Below, piece after piece: positions 35,107 to 44,234 of a stretch of 46,926 bases of DNA. Under the pieces are notes generated by a model. The model worked only from the letters and a program-made list of their open reading frames with translations, searched no databases and was not told where the DNA came from. Numbering within the stretch: position 1 is the first letter of the stretch; each line of letters starts with the position of its first letter. The DNA is from Hyphomicrobiales bacterium (GTDB lineage: Bacteria > Pseudomonadota > Alphaproteobacteria > Rhizobiales > Beijerinckiaceae): positions 1 through 46,926 of the forward strand of contig SEEM01000024.1 of the NCBI GenBank assembly GCA_004144595.1, given 5' to 3'. The position numbers and the translations under genes are program-made.

Positions 35107-35298
35107 GGCGCTCTCCCTGCCTCGCAGGACGAGGCGGTTCGTGAGATTAGCATATCGGCCCGATCGCAACGAATAATTATGTACCGATTTGAAATAGTCA
35201 GGAATTTCAGTCTGTTAGCCGGATGGGGCCTTGCGTGGCCTGCGGCCTGTCTCCATATTGGACACTGGTGGGCCCATGGTGGGGCTCCGGGAGGAACA

Positions 35299-36291
35299 AT
35301 GTCTCTGATTTCGCTCGCCCGTCGTGGACGTGCCGTCGCCCTGGTCGCCGGGGCCCTGTTGCTCGTGCCGCTCGTTGCCGAAGCCCGTCCGGGCGGTGGC
35401 CGCAGCTCGGGCAGCCGTGGGTCGTTCACCAATAGCGCACCGCCCTCGACCAGCACGACGCCGGGCGGCGCCCAGACTTTCCAGCGCTCTGCTCCGTCCT
35501 CGCCGGCATCGCCGTCGATGGCTGGGCCGGCCGCCGCCGGCGCGGCCGCTCAGGCGGCGCGCCCGTCCTTCGCGCGCAACATGATGATGGGCATCGGAGC
35601 GGGCCTGCTCGGCGCGGGCCTGTTCGGCATGCTTTCGGGTTCGGGCTTCTTCAGTGGCCTCGCATCGCTCGCAGGCATGTTCGGCTTCCTGCTGCAGCTC
35701 GCGGTGATCGCCGGCATCGTGATGCTCGCCATCCGCTTCTTCCGTCGCCGTTCCGAGCCACAGCTCGCCGGCGCAGGCGCGCCCTATGCCCGTCAGGGCT
35801 ATGACGCGCCGCAGCCTCAGCAGGCTGCCGCCCGCATGGGTGGTTTTGGCGGTGGTGCGGCCGCAGCGGCCGTCCAGCCGCAGCCGATCGAGCTTTCGGG
35901 CGAGGATTTCAACGCCTTCGAGCGCCTGCTCGGCGAGATCAACACGGCCTACTCCAATGAGGACGAGGCCGGCCTGCGCCAGCGGACGACTCCCGAGATG
36001 TTCGGCTATTTCGACGAGGATCTCAGCGACAACGCCCGCCGCGGCGTCGCCGACCGCGTCTCCGACGTCAAGCTGCTGCAGGGCGACCTGTCGCAGGCTT
36101 GGAAGGAGGGGGATGCCGAGTATGCGACGGTGGCGATGCGTTTCAGCCTGATCAACGCGCTCTATGATCGCAAGTCGGGCAAGCTCGTGGACGGCAATGC
36201 CACGCAGACCCAGGAGGTCAGCGAGTACTGGACCTTCCTGCGCGAGCGCGGCGCGGCCTGGAAGCTCTCGGGTATCCAGCAGGCGGCCTGA
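35299..36291 (+). CDS. Tim44-like domain membrane protein
   Basis: 330 residues. Signal or first helix at 9-27 (AVALVAGALLLVPLVAEARP), a Ser/Pro/Gly-rich linker to about 85, two hydrophobic segments (about 95-115 and 118-145), and a C-terminal Tim44-like domain (about 200-328), including FERLLGEINTAYSNEDEAGLRQRTTPEMFGYF. Bacterial Tim44-like proteins are membrane anchored with uncertain function. GGGAGGAAC is the ribosome binding site. An intrinsic terminator follows. Confidence 0.87.
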   Translation: MSLISLARRGRAVALVAGALLLVPLVAEARPGGGRSSGSRGSFTNSAPPSTSTTPGGAQTFQRSAPSSPASPSMAGPAAAGAAAQAARPSFARNMMMGIGAGLLGAGLFGMLSGSGFFSGLASLAGMFGFLLQLAVIAGIVMLAIRFFRRRSEPQLAGAGAPYARQGYDAPQPQQAAARMGGFGGGAAAAAVQPQPIELSGEDFNAFERLLGEINTAYSNEDEAGLRQRTTPEMFGYFDEDLSDNARRGVADRVSDVKLLQGDLSQAWKEGDAEYATVAMRFSLINALYDRKSGKLVDGNATQTQEVSEYWTFLRERGAAWKLSGIQQAA

Positions 36292-36314
36292 ACGCCGATG
36301 GCGTGACGAACATG

Positions 36315-36341
36315 AAACGGCCGGGGCAACCCGGCCGTTTT
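36315..36341 (+). terminator. Intrinsic terminator after the Tim44-like gene
   Basis: AAACGGCCGGG (36315-36325), loop GCAA, CCCGGCCGTTT (36330-36340), then T: an 11-bp perfect stem with a GNRA loop and a short T-run. Confidence 0.85.
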
Positions 36342-36444
36342 GCTATGCGCGGCTTTCGGGTGGGCCGCTGGCGGAGCTCGGCCTATTGCGCTACTGGCGA
36401 AGGCATCTGCTTTCGCCGCGGAACGAGTCCGGAGCCCGCCTTCC

Positions 36445-37260
36445 ATGAGTGATATGCGTCTCGTCGTCGTCGGTGCCGCCGGGCGGATGGGCCGGATGCT
36501 GATCCGCGCTATCGATCAGGCCGACGGCTGTACCCTCGTGGCCGCGATCGAGCGACCGGGCTCCGCTGCGCTTGGCGAGGATGCCTGCATTCTCGCGGGT
36601 CTGCCGCCATCCGGCGTCAAGGTCACCCACGATGCCAGCGCGGCTTTCGCGAGCGCCGATGGCGTTCTCGATTTCACCGCACCGGACGCCACGGTCGCCT
36701 TCGCCGAGCTGGCGGCAAAGGCCGGCATCCTGCATGTCGTCGGCACGACCGGGCTGGAGCCCGTACATCTGGCCGAGCTGGCCGAGGCCGCGAGGCGCAC
36801 GCCCATCATCCGCTCCGGCAATATGAGCCTCGGCGTCAATCTTCTCGCGGCGTTGGTGCGCAAGGTCGCCGCGACGCTCGGCACCGATTGGGACATCGAG
36901 ATCGTCGAGATGCATCACCGCATGAAGGTCGACGCGCCCTCCGGCACCGCCGTCCTGCTCGGCGAGGCGGCGGCGGAAGGCCGCGCCGTCGATCTCGCCG
37001 AGAAGCGCGTCGCCGGCCGCGACGGCATCACCGGTGCGCGGGAGACCGGCACGATCGGCTTTGCCGCCTTGCGCGGCGGCACGGTCGTCGGCGACCACAA
37101 GGTGATCTTCGCGAGCGCCGGCGAGCGGCTCGAGCTCGCCCATGTCGCGGAGGATCGCAGCCTCTTCGCGCAGGGCGCGGTCAAGGCCGCGCTCTGGGGC
37201 AGGGGGCGCGAAGCCGGTCTCTACTCAATGGCCGACGTACTCGGCCTCGACACGCTCTGA
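36445..37260 (+). CDS. dapB: 4-hydroxy-tetrahydrodipicolinate reductase
   Basis: 271 residues. [17 protein letters not shown] (about 7-23) binds NAD(P)H. The catalytic signature [15 protein letters not shown] includes the His pair and Lys of DapB. It reduces the DapA product in the lysine/diaminopimelate pathway. The start at 36445 is set by the conserved N-terminus. The AlkB-like gene begins 2 bp after its stop. Confidence 0.97.
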   Translation: MSDMRLVVVGAAGRMGRMLIRAIDQADGCTLVAAIERPGSAALGEDACILAGLPPSGVKVTHDASAAFASADGVLDFTAPDATVAFAELAAKAGILHVVGTTGLEPVHLAELAEAARRTPIIRSGNMSLGVNLLAALVRKVAATLGTDWDIEIVEMHHRMKVDAPSGTAVLLGEAAAEGRAVDLAEKRVAGRDGITGARETGTIGFAALRGGTVVGDHKVIFASAGERLELAHVAEDRSLFAQGAVKAALWGRGREAGLYSMADVLGLDTL

Positions 37261-37262
37261 CG

Positions 37263-37886
37263 ATGACCCGCGTCGTCGTCGCGCCGGGTGTCTTCCATTG
37301 GCCGGGCAAGCTGGGGCCGGAGGAGCAGGCCGCGCTGGTGGCTGAGCTGCGAGCGGTCGCACGCAAGGCACCGTTCTTCCAGCCTCGCATGCCCAAGACC
37401 GGCACGCCCTTCTCGGTCCGCATGACCAATTGCGGCTCGCTCGGCTGGGTCTCCGACGACCGTGGCTATCGCTATCAGCCCGAGCATCCCGAGACCGGCG
37501 AGCCCTGGCCGATCATGCCCGCGCCGCTTCTCGACCTCTGGGAAGAGCTGGCGGGCTATGCCCAGCCGCCGGAAGCCTGCCTTGTCAATTTCTACGCGGC
37601 GGGCGCCAGGATGGGCCTGCATCAGGACCGCGACGAACAGGATTTCGACGCTCCCGTCCTGTCGGTCTCGCTCGGCGATGCCGCGCTCTTCCGCATTGGC
37701 GGCACGACGCGCGGCGGCAAGACCACCTCGCTCAAGCTCGCCTCCGGCGATGTGCTGCTTTTTGGCGGCGAGGCGCGGCTCGCCTATCACGGCATCGACC
37801 GCATTCTCACGGGATCCTCGACGCTGCTGCCGGAAGGCGGGCGGATCAACTTGACGCTGCGACGCGTGACCAAGCCGAAGCCTTAG
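37263..37886 (+). CDS. AlkB-like 2-oxoglutarate/Fe(II) dioxygenase
   Basis: 207 residues. NFYAAGARMGLHQDRDE has the HxD iron ligands; the distal His is in YHGIDRIL; RINLTLRRV holds the paired arginines that bind 2-oxoglutarate. Length and pattern fit AlkB, which removes methyl lesions from nucleic acids, though closely related proteins have other substrates. It lies 2 bp after dapB and is probably co-transcribed. A pair of dispersed repeats follows its stop. Confidence 0.9.
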   Translation: MTRVVVAPGVFHWPGKLGPEEQAALVAELRAVARKAPFFQPRMPKTGTPFSVRMTNCGSLGWVSDDRGYRYQPEHPETGEPWPIMPAPLLDLWEELAGYAQPPEACLVNFYAAGARMGLHQDRDEQDFDAPVLSVSLGDAALFRIGGTTRGGKTTSLKLASGDVLLFGGEARLAYHGIDRILTGSSTLLPEGGRINLTLRRVTKPKP

Positions 37887-38000
37887 ATCACGTCGCATTT
37901 TTACGGAATCGTCAAAATGCGAAGAACGTGATCGATCATAAAAGTTTAGAGCATCGCTCCTGCGAAAAACCGGTTTCCGCTTTTTCGCGCGATGCTCTAA
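37886..38000. repeat. Two dispersed palindromic repeats
   Basis: First: GATCACGT (37886-37893) with ACGTGATC (37926-37933). Second: TTAGAGCATCGC (37946-37957) with GCGATGCTCTAA (37989-38000), enclosing GAAAAACCGGTTTCCGC. The second matches the very common Hyphomicrobiales element GAGCATCGC...CCGGTTTC...GCGATGCTC. The repeat reaches the stop codon of the convergent channel gene. Confidence 0.75.
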
Positions 38001-38617
38001 TCGGCCGGCTTGCGCGGCAGGCTCGGGAACGACCATCCGAACAGCAGCGAGCCGGCCCGCAGGCCGAAGCAGGCTGCCAGGCCCCCGAGCATCACGACCG
38101 GCCCGGAGAAGCCGAGGCCGGCGAGCAGCGCCGTGGTGCCGGCTCCCGCTGTCGCTGCGGTGACGTAGAAGTCCCGGCTCCACAGCACCATCGGCCGGTC
38201 GCCGGCGAGGATGTCGCGCAGGATGCCGCCGAAGGTCCCGGTCATCGCGCCGAGCGCCACGGCCGAGAGCACGGGCACTCCGGCGTCGAGACCTTTGAGC
38301 GTGCCGATGACGGCGAAGAGCGAGAGACCGGCAGCGTCGGCCCAGATCAGCAGCTTGCGACCGCCCCAGCCTTCGAGGACGCCGGGCCTGAAATAGGCCA
38401 GCGTCCAGCATCCAAGCGCGACCAAGGTGCAGGTGATGACGTCGCCGGGGTCGCGCACCCAGAAGATCCCGCGCCCGAGCAGGACGTCGCGCAAGGTTCC
38501 GCCGCCGACGCCGGTAACGACTGCCAGCAGGATGAAGCCGAACGGGTCCATGCCCTTGCGGGCGGCGACGAGGGCGCCGGTCAGCGCGAAGATGGCGACG
38601 CCGGCGACCTCGAACAC
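37997..38617 (-). CDS. TRIC-type cation channel family membrane protein (UPF0126)
   Basis: 206 residues, about seven predicted helices. Two internal repeats carry the family signature: GVGGGTLRDVLLGR (near 36-49) and GTFGGILRDILAGDRP (near 123-138), consistent with the inverted-repeat TRIC fold. Prokaryotic members are potassium-permeable trimeric channels. It begins 4 bp after the stop of grpE on the same strand, so they may be co-transcribed. Confidence 0.92.
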   Translation of the reverse strand: MFEVAGVAIFALTGALVAARKGMDPFGFILLAVVTGVGGGTLRDVLLGRGIFWVRDPGDVITCTLVALGCWTLAYFRPGVLEGWGGRKLLIWADAAGLSLFAVIGTLKGLDAGVPVLSAVALGAMTGTFGGILRDILAGDRPMVLWSRDFYVTAATAGAGTTALLAGLGFSGPVVMLGGLAACFGLRAGSLLFGWSFPSLPRKPAD

Positions 38618-38621
38618 GGGG

Positions 38622-39224
38622 TCAGTGCTGGGTCGATTCGCCGGACGGCGCGTCCGGAGCCTTGGGGGCTCCGGCGGAAACGCCGACCAGAGCCGGGCGC
38701 AGGACGCGCTCGCCGATCTTGTAGCCGATCTGCACGACCTTCGAGACCAGCCCCTTGGCGATCTCGGCGTCGGGCGCCTCGAACATCGCCTGATGCAGGT
38801 TGGGGTCGAATTTCTCGCCTTGGGGATCGATGCGGCGCACGCCGTGGCGTTCCAGCGTTTTGACGAGCTCGCGCTCGGTCAGCTCGACGCCCTCATGCAG
38901 TGTCTTCACGGCGGCGTCGGCCGCTTTCAGAGTCTCGGCCGGCAGGCTTTCCAGCGCCCGGCGCAGATTGTCGGAGGAGCCGAGCATGTCCCGGGCGAAG
39001 CTGGTCACGGCATAGGCCTTTGCGTCGGCGATCTCGCGCTCGGTGCGCCGGCGCAGGTTCTCCATCTCGGCCAGCGTGCGCAGCAGCTTGTCCTTGAGGT
39101 CGTCGCGTTCGGCCTGGAGCTTGGCGAGCTGCGCCGCGAGGCCTGCCTCGGCGGTGGCCGCCTGCTCGGGCGCGTCGGCGCCGGCTTCGAGGTTGGGGTC
39201 TTCCGTCGCAGGGTTCTGCGTCAT
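38622..39224 (-). CDS. grpE: Nucleotide exchange factor GrpE
   Basis: 200 residues from MTQNPATED. An acidic, flexible N-terminus, a long helix ([36 protein letters not shown]) and the beta-domain signature [42 protein letters not shown]. It exchanges nucleotide on DnaK. hrcA and dnaK are not adjacent here. The start at 39224 is chosen over 39272, whose extra residues are not conserved. Confidence 0.96.
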   Translation of the reverse strand: MTQNPATEDPNLEAGADAPEQAATAEAGLAAQLAKLQAERDDLKDKLLRTLAEMENLRRRTEREIADAKAYAVTSFARDMLGSSDNLRRALESLPAETLKAADAAVKTLHEGVELTERELVKTLERHGVRRIDPQGEKFDPNLHQAMFEAPDAEIAKGLVSKVVQIGYKIGERVLRPALVGVSAGAPKAPDAPSGESTQH

Positions 39225-39334
39225 TTTATCGTCACGTCCCTTTCCTGGCAGGCTGCGCGCCTTGTGGGGCAAATGCCGGTCGTGCCGGTGTGCAGCCGCG
39301 TTCGTGCCGGATATCGGCCTTATGGTCCTTTAAA

Positions 39335-42145
39335 TCAAGCGCGGACGGGCACTTTCGCCTTCGTCGGGGCCAGCTTCTCGGCCTCGAACTTGAAGACGTC
39401 GAGCAGGGCCTTGCGGATCGTCAATTGTCGGCCGGTCGAGACGATCTTCGCATGGGTCAGGTCGGTGACGTAGAACACGTCGACCGCCTTCTCGCCGAAG
39501 GTCGCGATATGAGCCGAGGCAATGTTGAGGTTGAGCTTCCCGATCGCCGTGGTGAGATCGTAGAGCAGGCCCGGCCGGTCGAGACCCGATACTTCCAGCA
39601 CGGTGTGCCGCGCCGAGAGCACGTTGTCGATGACGATTTCGGGCTCGACCTGGAAGGTGTGGCCGCGCGGCGGCGGCGCGCGGCGCTGCGCTACGAGATC
39701 GGCGATCTTGATCTCGCCCTTCAGCGCCCGCTCGATCGCCGCTGCGATGCGCTCGGCCCGTCGCAGCTCGTCGTCGTCGCGGTCGAAGGCGCGCGAGACC
39801 GAGATGGTGTCGAGCACCAGCCCGTCGCTGGTCGTGAAGATCTGCGCATCGACGATGTTGCCGCCTGCCGCGGCGCAGGCGCCGGTGACGATGGCGAGCA
39901 GGCGTGGATGGTCGGGCGCGAGCACTGTGAGCTCGGTCACGCCGCGGAACCGATCGGTCTCGACGATGGTCGCCGTGGTGCGCCCGGCAGCCTCGGCCTT
40001 GCGCAGGAAGCGCGCATGCTTCTCCTGCTGCTCCGGATCGACCTTGATCCAGTAGGCGGGGTAGTGGCGCGCCACATAGGCCTCGCGCTCGGCCGTGGTC
40101 CAGTCGGGCAGGCGACGGCGCAATTCGTCCTGCTTCATGGCGATGCGCGCCTTGCGCTCGACCCCCGAATGACCGCCGGTGAGCACGAGTTCGGTCTCGT
40201 AGTAGAGGGTGCGCAGCAACTGGCCTTTCCAGCCGTTCCAGACACCCGGCCCGACCGCCTTGATATCGGCGACGGTGAGGATCAGCAGCAGCTTCAACCT
40301 CTCCAGCGTCTGCACCGTGGCGGCGAAGCTTTCGATCGTCTTGGGGTCGCCGAGGTCGCGGCTCTGCGCGATGGTCGACATGTCCAGATGATGCTCGACC
40401 AGCCAGGCGACGGTCTCGGTCTGCGCGCTGGTCAGGCCGAGGCGCGGACAGAGCTTGCGGGCGATCCGGGCGCCGGCGATCGAGTGATCGTCGGGTCTGC
40501 CCTTGGCGACGTCGTGCAGGAAAAGCGCGACATAGAGCGCACGCCGGTTGGCGATGGTCGGCATGACCTCGTTGGCGAGCGGGTGCTCGGCCTCCAGCAC
40601 GCCGGCATCGATCTCGGCCAGCACGCCCATGGCGCGGATCAGATGCTCGTCCACCGTGTAGTGATGGTACATGTTGAACTGCATCATCGCGACGATCCGG
40701 CCGAAATCCGGGACAAAGCGGCCGAGCAGCCCTGACTCGTTCATGCGCCTGAGCACGACTTCCGGGGAGCGCCGGCCCGTCACGATCTCCAGGAAGATGC
40801 GGTTGGCTTCCGGATCGTTGCGCAGGCCGGGCGTAACCAGCTTCAGCGATTGCGTCACCAGTCGGCTGGCACCGGGATGGATGGCGAGATCCTCCCGGCT
40901 GGCGATGGCATAGAGCCGGAGCAGATTGACCGGATCGCGCTCGAAAGCGCTGTCGTCGACGACATTGAGGCGTTGGCTCGTCAGCTTGAAGTCTGCATGG
41001 CCGAGCGAACGCTCGCGCTTGCGTTTGGCGAAGGTGCCGAGCAGTTTCGACAGCGTCGCGCGCGGCTTCTGCTGGCGGGCCTCCAGCGCGGCACAGACGA
41101 TGGCCGTGAGGTCGCCGACATCCTTGGCGACCAGGAAGTAGGCCTTCATGAAGCGTTCGACCGGCGCCTGCCCGCCGCGCCCGGCATAGCTGATTTCCGC
41201 CGCGACCTGCCGCTGCAGGTCGAACGAGAGGCGTTCCTCTGCCCGGCCTGTGATGAAATGCAGCCAGCAGCGCACGCGCCAGAGGAATTCCTCCGATCGC
41301 TGGAACATCTGCAGTTCCTGCTCGTCAAACAGGCCCGCCTCTACGAGCTCGCGCACGTCATGGACACGGTAGGCGTATTTGGCGATCCAGAACAGCGTGT
41401 TGAGATCGCGCAAGCCCCCCTTGCCGTCCTTGACGTTGGGCTCGACCAGGTAGCGCGAGGCACCGGCCCGCTGCACCCGGAGTTCGCGTTCGGCGAGTTT
41501 GGCCTCGGTGAAGGCCTGCGCCGTGCCTTCGACCACTTCGGAATCGAAACGGCGGACCATTTCGTCGAACAGCGCGCGGTCGCCGACCAGGAAGCGCGCC
41601 TCCAGCAGGGCGGTGCGGATCGTCATGTCGGCACGAGCCTCGCGCACGCAATCGTCGATCGAGCGCACCGAATGGCCGGTCTTCAGCTTCAGGTCCCAGA
41701 GCGGATAGAGCATGGATTCGACCACGCTCTCGCCCCAGGCCGTCTGCTTGTGCGGGAACAGGAAGAGCAGGTCGACATCCGAGCCCGGCGCCAGCGTGCC
41801 GCGCCCATAGCCGCCGACGGCGACGACTGCGATGCGTTCCGACTGCGAGGGATTGTCGGCCGGGTAGAAATAGGTGGTCGCGGCGCTGTGCAGCGCCAGC
41901 AGGACGGCATCCATCACCGCCGAAAGCCGATGCGCGCAGGCCAGTCCGCCGCGCGGTCCTGCCAGGATCGCCCGGGCCGAGACATGGCCCTCGTCGAGCA
42001 TCTGCCTGAGCCCCGCGATCAGGACCTGTCGCATCTGCGCTTTGTCGCGCCGGTTGATCGTCTCGAACAGCCGCGCGATTCCAGCGTCGGGATTATGCAG
42101 CATCTCGGCGAGCGGCAGGGCAGGCTTGGCGGAAGGCGTGGTCAC
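39335..42145 (-). CDS. glnD: Bifunctional uridylyltransferase / uridylyl-removing enzyme
   Basis: 936 residues, normal for GlnD. Nucleotidyltransferase motif GGYGRGTLAPGSDVDLLFLFP near 113-133, an HD hydrolase domain with LFLHDVAKGRPDDHS, and two ACT domains at the C-terminus (about 710-930). It uridylylates PII when nitrogen is scarce and removes UMP when glutamine is plentiful. The start codon is GTG with GGAG 6 nt upstream. It is divergent from the SAM-II controlled transporter. Confidence 0.97.
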   Translation of the reverse strand: MTTPSAKPALPLAEMLHNPDAGIARLFETINRRDKAQMRQVLIAGLRQMLDEGHVSARAILAGPRGGLACAHRLSAVMDAVLLALHSAATTYFYPADNPSQSERIAVVAVGGYGRGTLAPGSDVDLLFLFPHKQTAWGESVVESMLYPLWDLKLKTGHSVRSIDDCVREARADMTIRTALLEARFLVGDRALFDEMVRRFDSEVVEGTAQAFTEAKLAERELRVQRAGASRYLVEPNVKDGKGGLRDLNTLFWIAKYAYRVHDVRELVEAGLFDEQELQMFQRSEEFLWRVRCWLHFITGRAEERLSFDLQRQVAAEISYAGRGGQAPVERFMKAYFLVAKDVGDLTAIVCAALEARQQKPRATLSKLLGTFAKRKRERSLGHADFKLTSQRLNVVDDSAFERDPVNLLRLYAIASREDLAIHPGASRLVTQSLKLVTPGLRNDPEANRIFLEIVTGRRSPEVVLRRMNESGLLGRFVPDFGRIVAMMQFNMYHHYTVDEHLIRAMGVLAEIDAGVLEAEHPLANEVMPTIANRRALYVALFLHDVAKGRPDDHSIAGARIARKLCPRLGLTSAQTETVAWLVEHHLDMSTIAQSRDLGDPKTIESFAATVQTLERLKLLLILTVADIKAVGPGVWNGWKGQLLRTLYYETELVLTGGHSGVERKARIAMKQDELRRRLPDWTTAEREAYVARHYPAYWIKVDPEQQEKHARFLRKAEAAGRTTATIVETDRFRGVTELTVLAPDHPRLLAIVTGACAAAGGNIVDAQIFTTSDGLVLDTISVSRAFDRDDDELRRAERIAAAIERALKGEIKIADLVAQRRAPPPRGHTFQVEPEIVIDNVLSARHTVLEVSGLDRPGLLYDLTTAIGKLNLNIASAHIATFGEKAVDVFYVTDLTHAKIVSTGRQLTIRKALLDVFKFEAEKLAPTKAKVPVRA

Positions 42146-42262
42146 GAAAGCTCCGTTCCAGCAGGCATTGTCTTTCGTAACATGAGCGGGGAGCGCATGA
42201 GAGAATAAATTTAAACGTTTTCAGACGTGAATTATACGAAACAACGGCACCAGATGTATTGT

Positions 42263-42291
42263 TTGACAAACAGAACGATCAGACCTAAATG
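42263..42291 (+). promoter_or_regulatory. Sigma-70-type promoter of the transporter operon
   Basis: TTGACA (42263-42268), a 17-bp spacer and TAAATG (42286-42291). The distance to the riboswitch (8 bp) fits transcription starting just at its 5' edge. The same arrangement is repeated at 45025. Confidence 0.75.
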
Positions 42292-42298
42292 TCGGAAA

Positions 42299-42351
42299 CG
42301 CGCCGATTTGAGCCACCAGCTTGCGGGCGCGAAACAAGTGCAGCTAAAGCG
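42299..42351 (+). promoter_or_regulatory. SAM-II riboswitch, copy 1
   Basis: CGCGCC (42299-42304) pairs with GGCGCG (42326-42331) to form P1. The P1 loop opens with GATTTGAGCC and contains AGCTTGC, which can pair with GCAGCT in the 3' segment to form the pseudoknot. The terminal GCTAAAG matches the conserved 3' motif of SAM-II (metA motif) riboswitches. SAM binding folds the pseudoknot and blocks translation of the gene that follows. The transporter start codon is 60 bp downstream. Confidence 0.9.
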
Positions 42352-42410
42352 TGGGGCCAAGGACGCCACCCGTCCCGATCCCTCGCATCATCGCCAGAGG
42401 GATAGGCCCC

Positions 42411-43373
42411 ATGACCAGCATCACCCGCCGCCTTGCATTCGCATTATTCGCCGCCGCCGGCCTCGCCGCGCCGGCTTCCGCGCAGGCGCCCAAGGAAATC
42501 CGGCTCGATTACGCGACCTACAACCCCGTTAGTCTCCTGCTCAAGGAGCGCGGCATTCTCGAGAAGGCGCTTGAGGCCGACGGCATAAAGGTGCGCTGGG
42601 TTCTGTCGGCCGGTTCGAACAAGGCGCTGGAATTCCTCAATGCCGGCTCGATCGATTTCGGCTCGACGGCTGGCGCCGCTGCGCTGATCGGCAAGATCAA
42701 CGGCAACCCGATCAAGTCGATCTATGTCTATTCCCGGCCGGAATGGACGGCGCTCGTCACCGGCGCCAAGAGCGAGATCGCCAAGGTCGCCGATCTCAAG
42801 GGCAAGCGCGTCGCCGTCACGCGCGGCACCGATCCGCATATCTTCCTGGTCCGCGCCCTCGCAGATGCCAAGCTGACCGAGAAGGACGTCAAGCTCGTCC
42901 TGCTCCAGCACGCTGACGGCCGTCTTGCGCTGGAGCGCGGCGATGTCGATGCCTGGGCCGGGCTCGATCCGATGATGGCCGCAGCCGAGGTCGAGAGCGG
43001 GGCGAAGCTGTTCTACCGCAAGCCTGAGGACAACACCTGGGGCATCCTCAATGTCCGCGAGGCCTTCGCCAACGAGAATCCGGCTTTGGTGAAGAAGGTG
43101 CTGGCGGCCTACGAGGAGGCTCGCGCCTATGCACGCGCCAATCCGGCCGAGCTCAAGAAAGTGCTGGTGGACGCCACCAAGCTCTCCGACGCCGTGATCG
43201 AGCGCCAGCTCACCCGTACCGAACTCACCCATTCCACCATCGGCCAGGCCCAGATCGACGGTATCGCCGCCGCCGGCCTGGCGCTGAAGGAAGCCGGCGT
43301 GCTGCCGGCTTCGACCGATGTGAAGGCCGCCGTCGACGCGCTGCTCGATCGGCGCTTTGCCGCCACCAACTGA
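42411..43373 (+). CDS. SsuA/NMT1-type ABC transporter substrate-binding protein
   Basis: 320 residues. The signal peptide ends at ASAQA (about residue 24). The mature protein begins APKEIRLDYATYNPVSLLLKERG; SAGSNKALEFLNAGSIDFGSTAG and LKGKRVAVTRGTDPHIFLVRAL are hallmarks of the aliphatic sulfonate/taurine/NMT1 group. It is first in an operon with a permease and ATPase and lies behind a SAM-II riboswitch, so an organosulfur ligand that feeds methionine synthesis is the best inference. AGAGGG provides the ribosome binding site. Confidence 0.88.
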   Translation: MTSITRRLAFALFAAAGLAAPASAQAPKEIRLDYATYNPVSLLLKERGILEKALEADGIKVRWVLSAGSNKALEFLNAGSIDFGSTAGAAALIGKINGNPIKSIYVYSRPEWTALVTGAKSEIAKVADLKGKRVAVTRGTDPHIFLVRALADAKLTEKDVKLVLLQHADGRLALERGDVDAWAGLDPMMAAAEVESGAKLFYRKPEDNTWGILNVREAFANENPALVKKVLAAYEEARAYARANPAELKKVLVDATKLSDAVIERQLTRTELTHSTIGQAQIDGIAAAGLALKEAGVLPASTDVKAAVDALLDRRFAATN

Positions 43374-43388
43374 CGGCAGTCCGAGGCG

Positions 43389-44219
43389 ATGAGCGTCCTG
43401 GAGATCGCAGCCGCCATCGACGAGCCGGAGCGGCGCCCCGCCGCTCCGCGCCGCGCCTATGGGATGGTGATCGCCGGCTTTGTCCTGCCGGTCGTGCTGG
43501 CCGTCCTCTGGGAATGGCTGGTCGCGTCGGGCATCGCCAATGGCCGCCTGATGCCCCCTCCCAGCGTCGTCGGGCGCTCGCTATGGGGCTTGGCCGCCTC
43601 TGGCGAACTTCTGACCCATGCGGGGGCAACGCTCTGGCGCGTCGCTGCGGGCTTCGGTCTCGGCGCATTTGCCGGGACCGTGCTCGGCGCGGTCACGGGG
43701 GCGCTGCCCGTCGCCCGCAGCCTGCTCGATCCGACCTTGCAGGCCCTGCGCGCGATCCCCTCGATCGCCTGGGTGCCGCTCTTCATCCTCTGGTTCGGCA
43801 TCTTTGAGGCCTCGAAGGTGGCGTTGATCGCGGTCGGCGTGTTCTTCCCGGTCTATCTCGGCGTCGCCGCCGCGATTCAGGGCATCGACCGCAAGACCGT
43901 CGAGGTCGGCCGCGTCTTCCGCCTTTCGCGCCTCGCCATGGTCCGGCGGGTCCTGCTGCCGGCCATCCTGCCGGCCTGGATCGTCGCGCTGCGCTCCGGC
44001 CTCGGCCTCGGCTTCATGTTCGTGGTCGCGGCCGAGATCATGGGGGCGAGCGAGGGGCTGGGCTATCTGCTTGTGGACGGCCAGCAGCTTGGCCGCCCCG
44101 CCACCATCATCGCAGCCATCATCAGCTTCGCCGTGCTCGGCAAGCTGGCGGACGGTCTGCTCGTCGCCATCACGCGCCCTTTCCTCGCCTGGCAGGATAC
44201 GGCGCGCGACAAGCTCTGA
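43389..44219 (+). CDS. SsuC/TauC-type ABC transporter permease
   Basis: 276 residues with about six helices, beginning near residue 23 (MVIAGFVLPVVLAVLWEWLV). The EAA-type loop is in VGRVFRLSRLAMVRRVLLPAILPAWIVALRSGLG, and IPSIAWVPLFILWFGIFEASK is typical of SsuC/TauC permeases. It starts 15 bp after the binding protein and 15 bp before the ATPase, forming a compact operon. Confidence 0.92.
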   Translation: MSVLEIAAAIDEPERRPAAPRRAYGMVIAGFVLPVVLAVLWEWLVASGIANGRLMPPPSVVGRSLWGLAASGELLTHAGATLWRVAAGFGLGAFAGTVLGAVTGALPVARSLLDPTLQALRAIPSIAWVPLFILWFGIFEASKVALIAVGVFFPVYLGVAAAIQGIDRKTVEVGRVFRLSRLAMVRRVLLPAILPAWIVALRSGLGLGFMFVVAAEIMGASEGLGYLLVDGQQLGRPATIIAAIISFAVLGKLADGLLVAITRPFLAWQDTARDKL

Positions 44220-44234
44220 AGGCGCGATAACGTC

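Noticed and set aside
40850..42208. 452-codon frame antisense to glnD
   Set aside because: Shadow frame; glnD has all expected domains on the minus strand.
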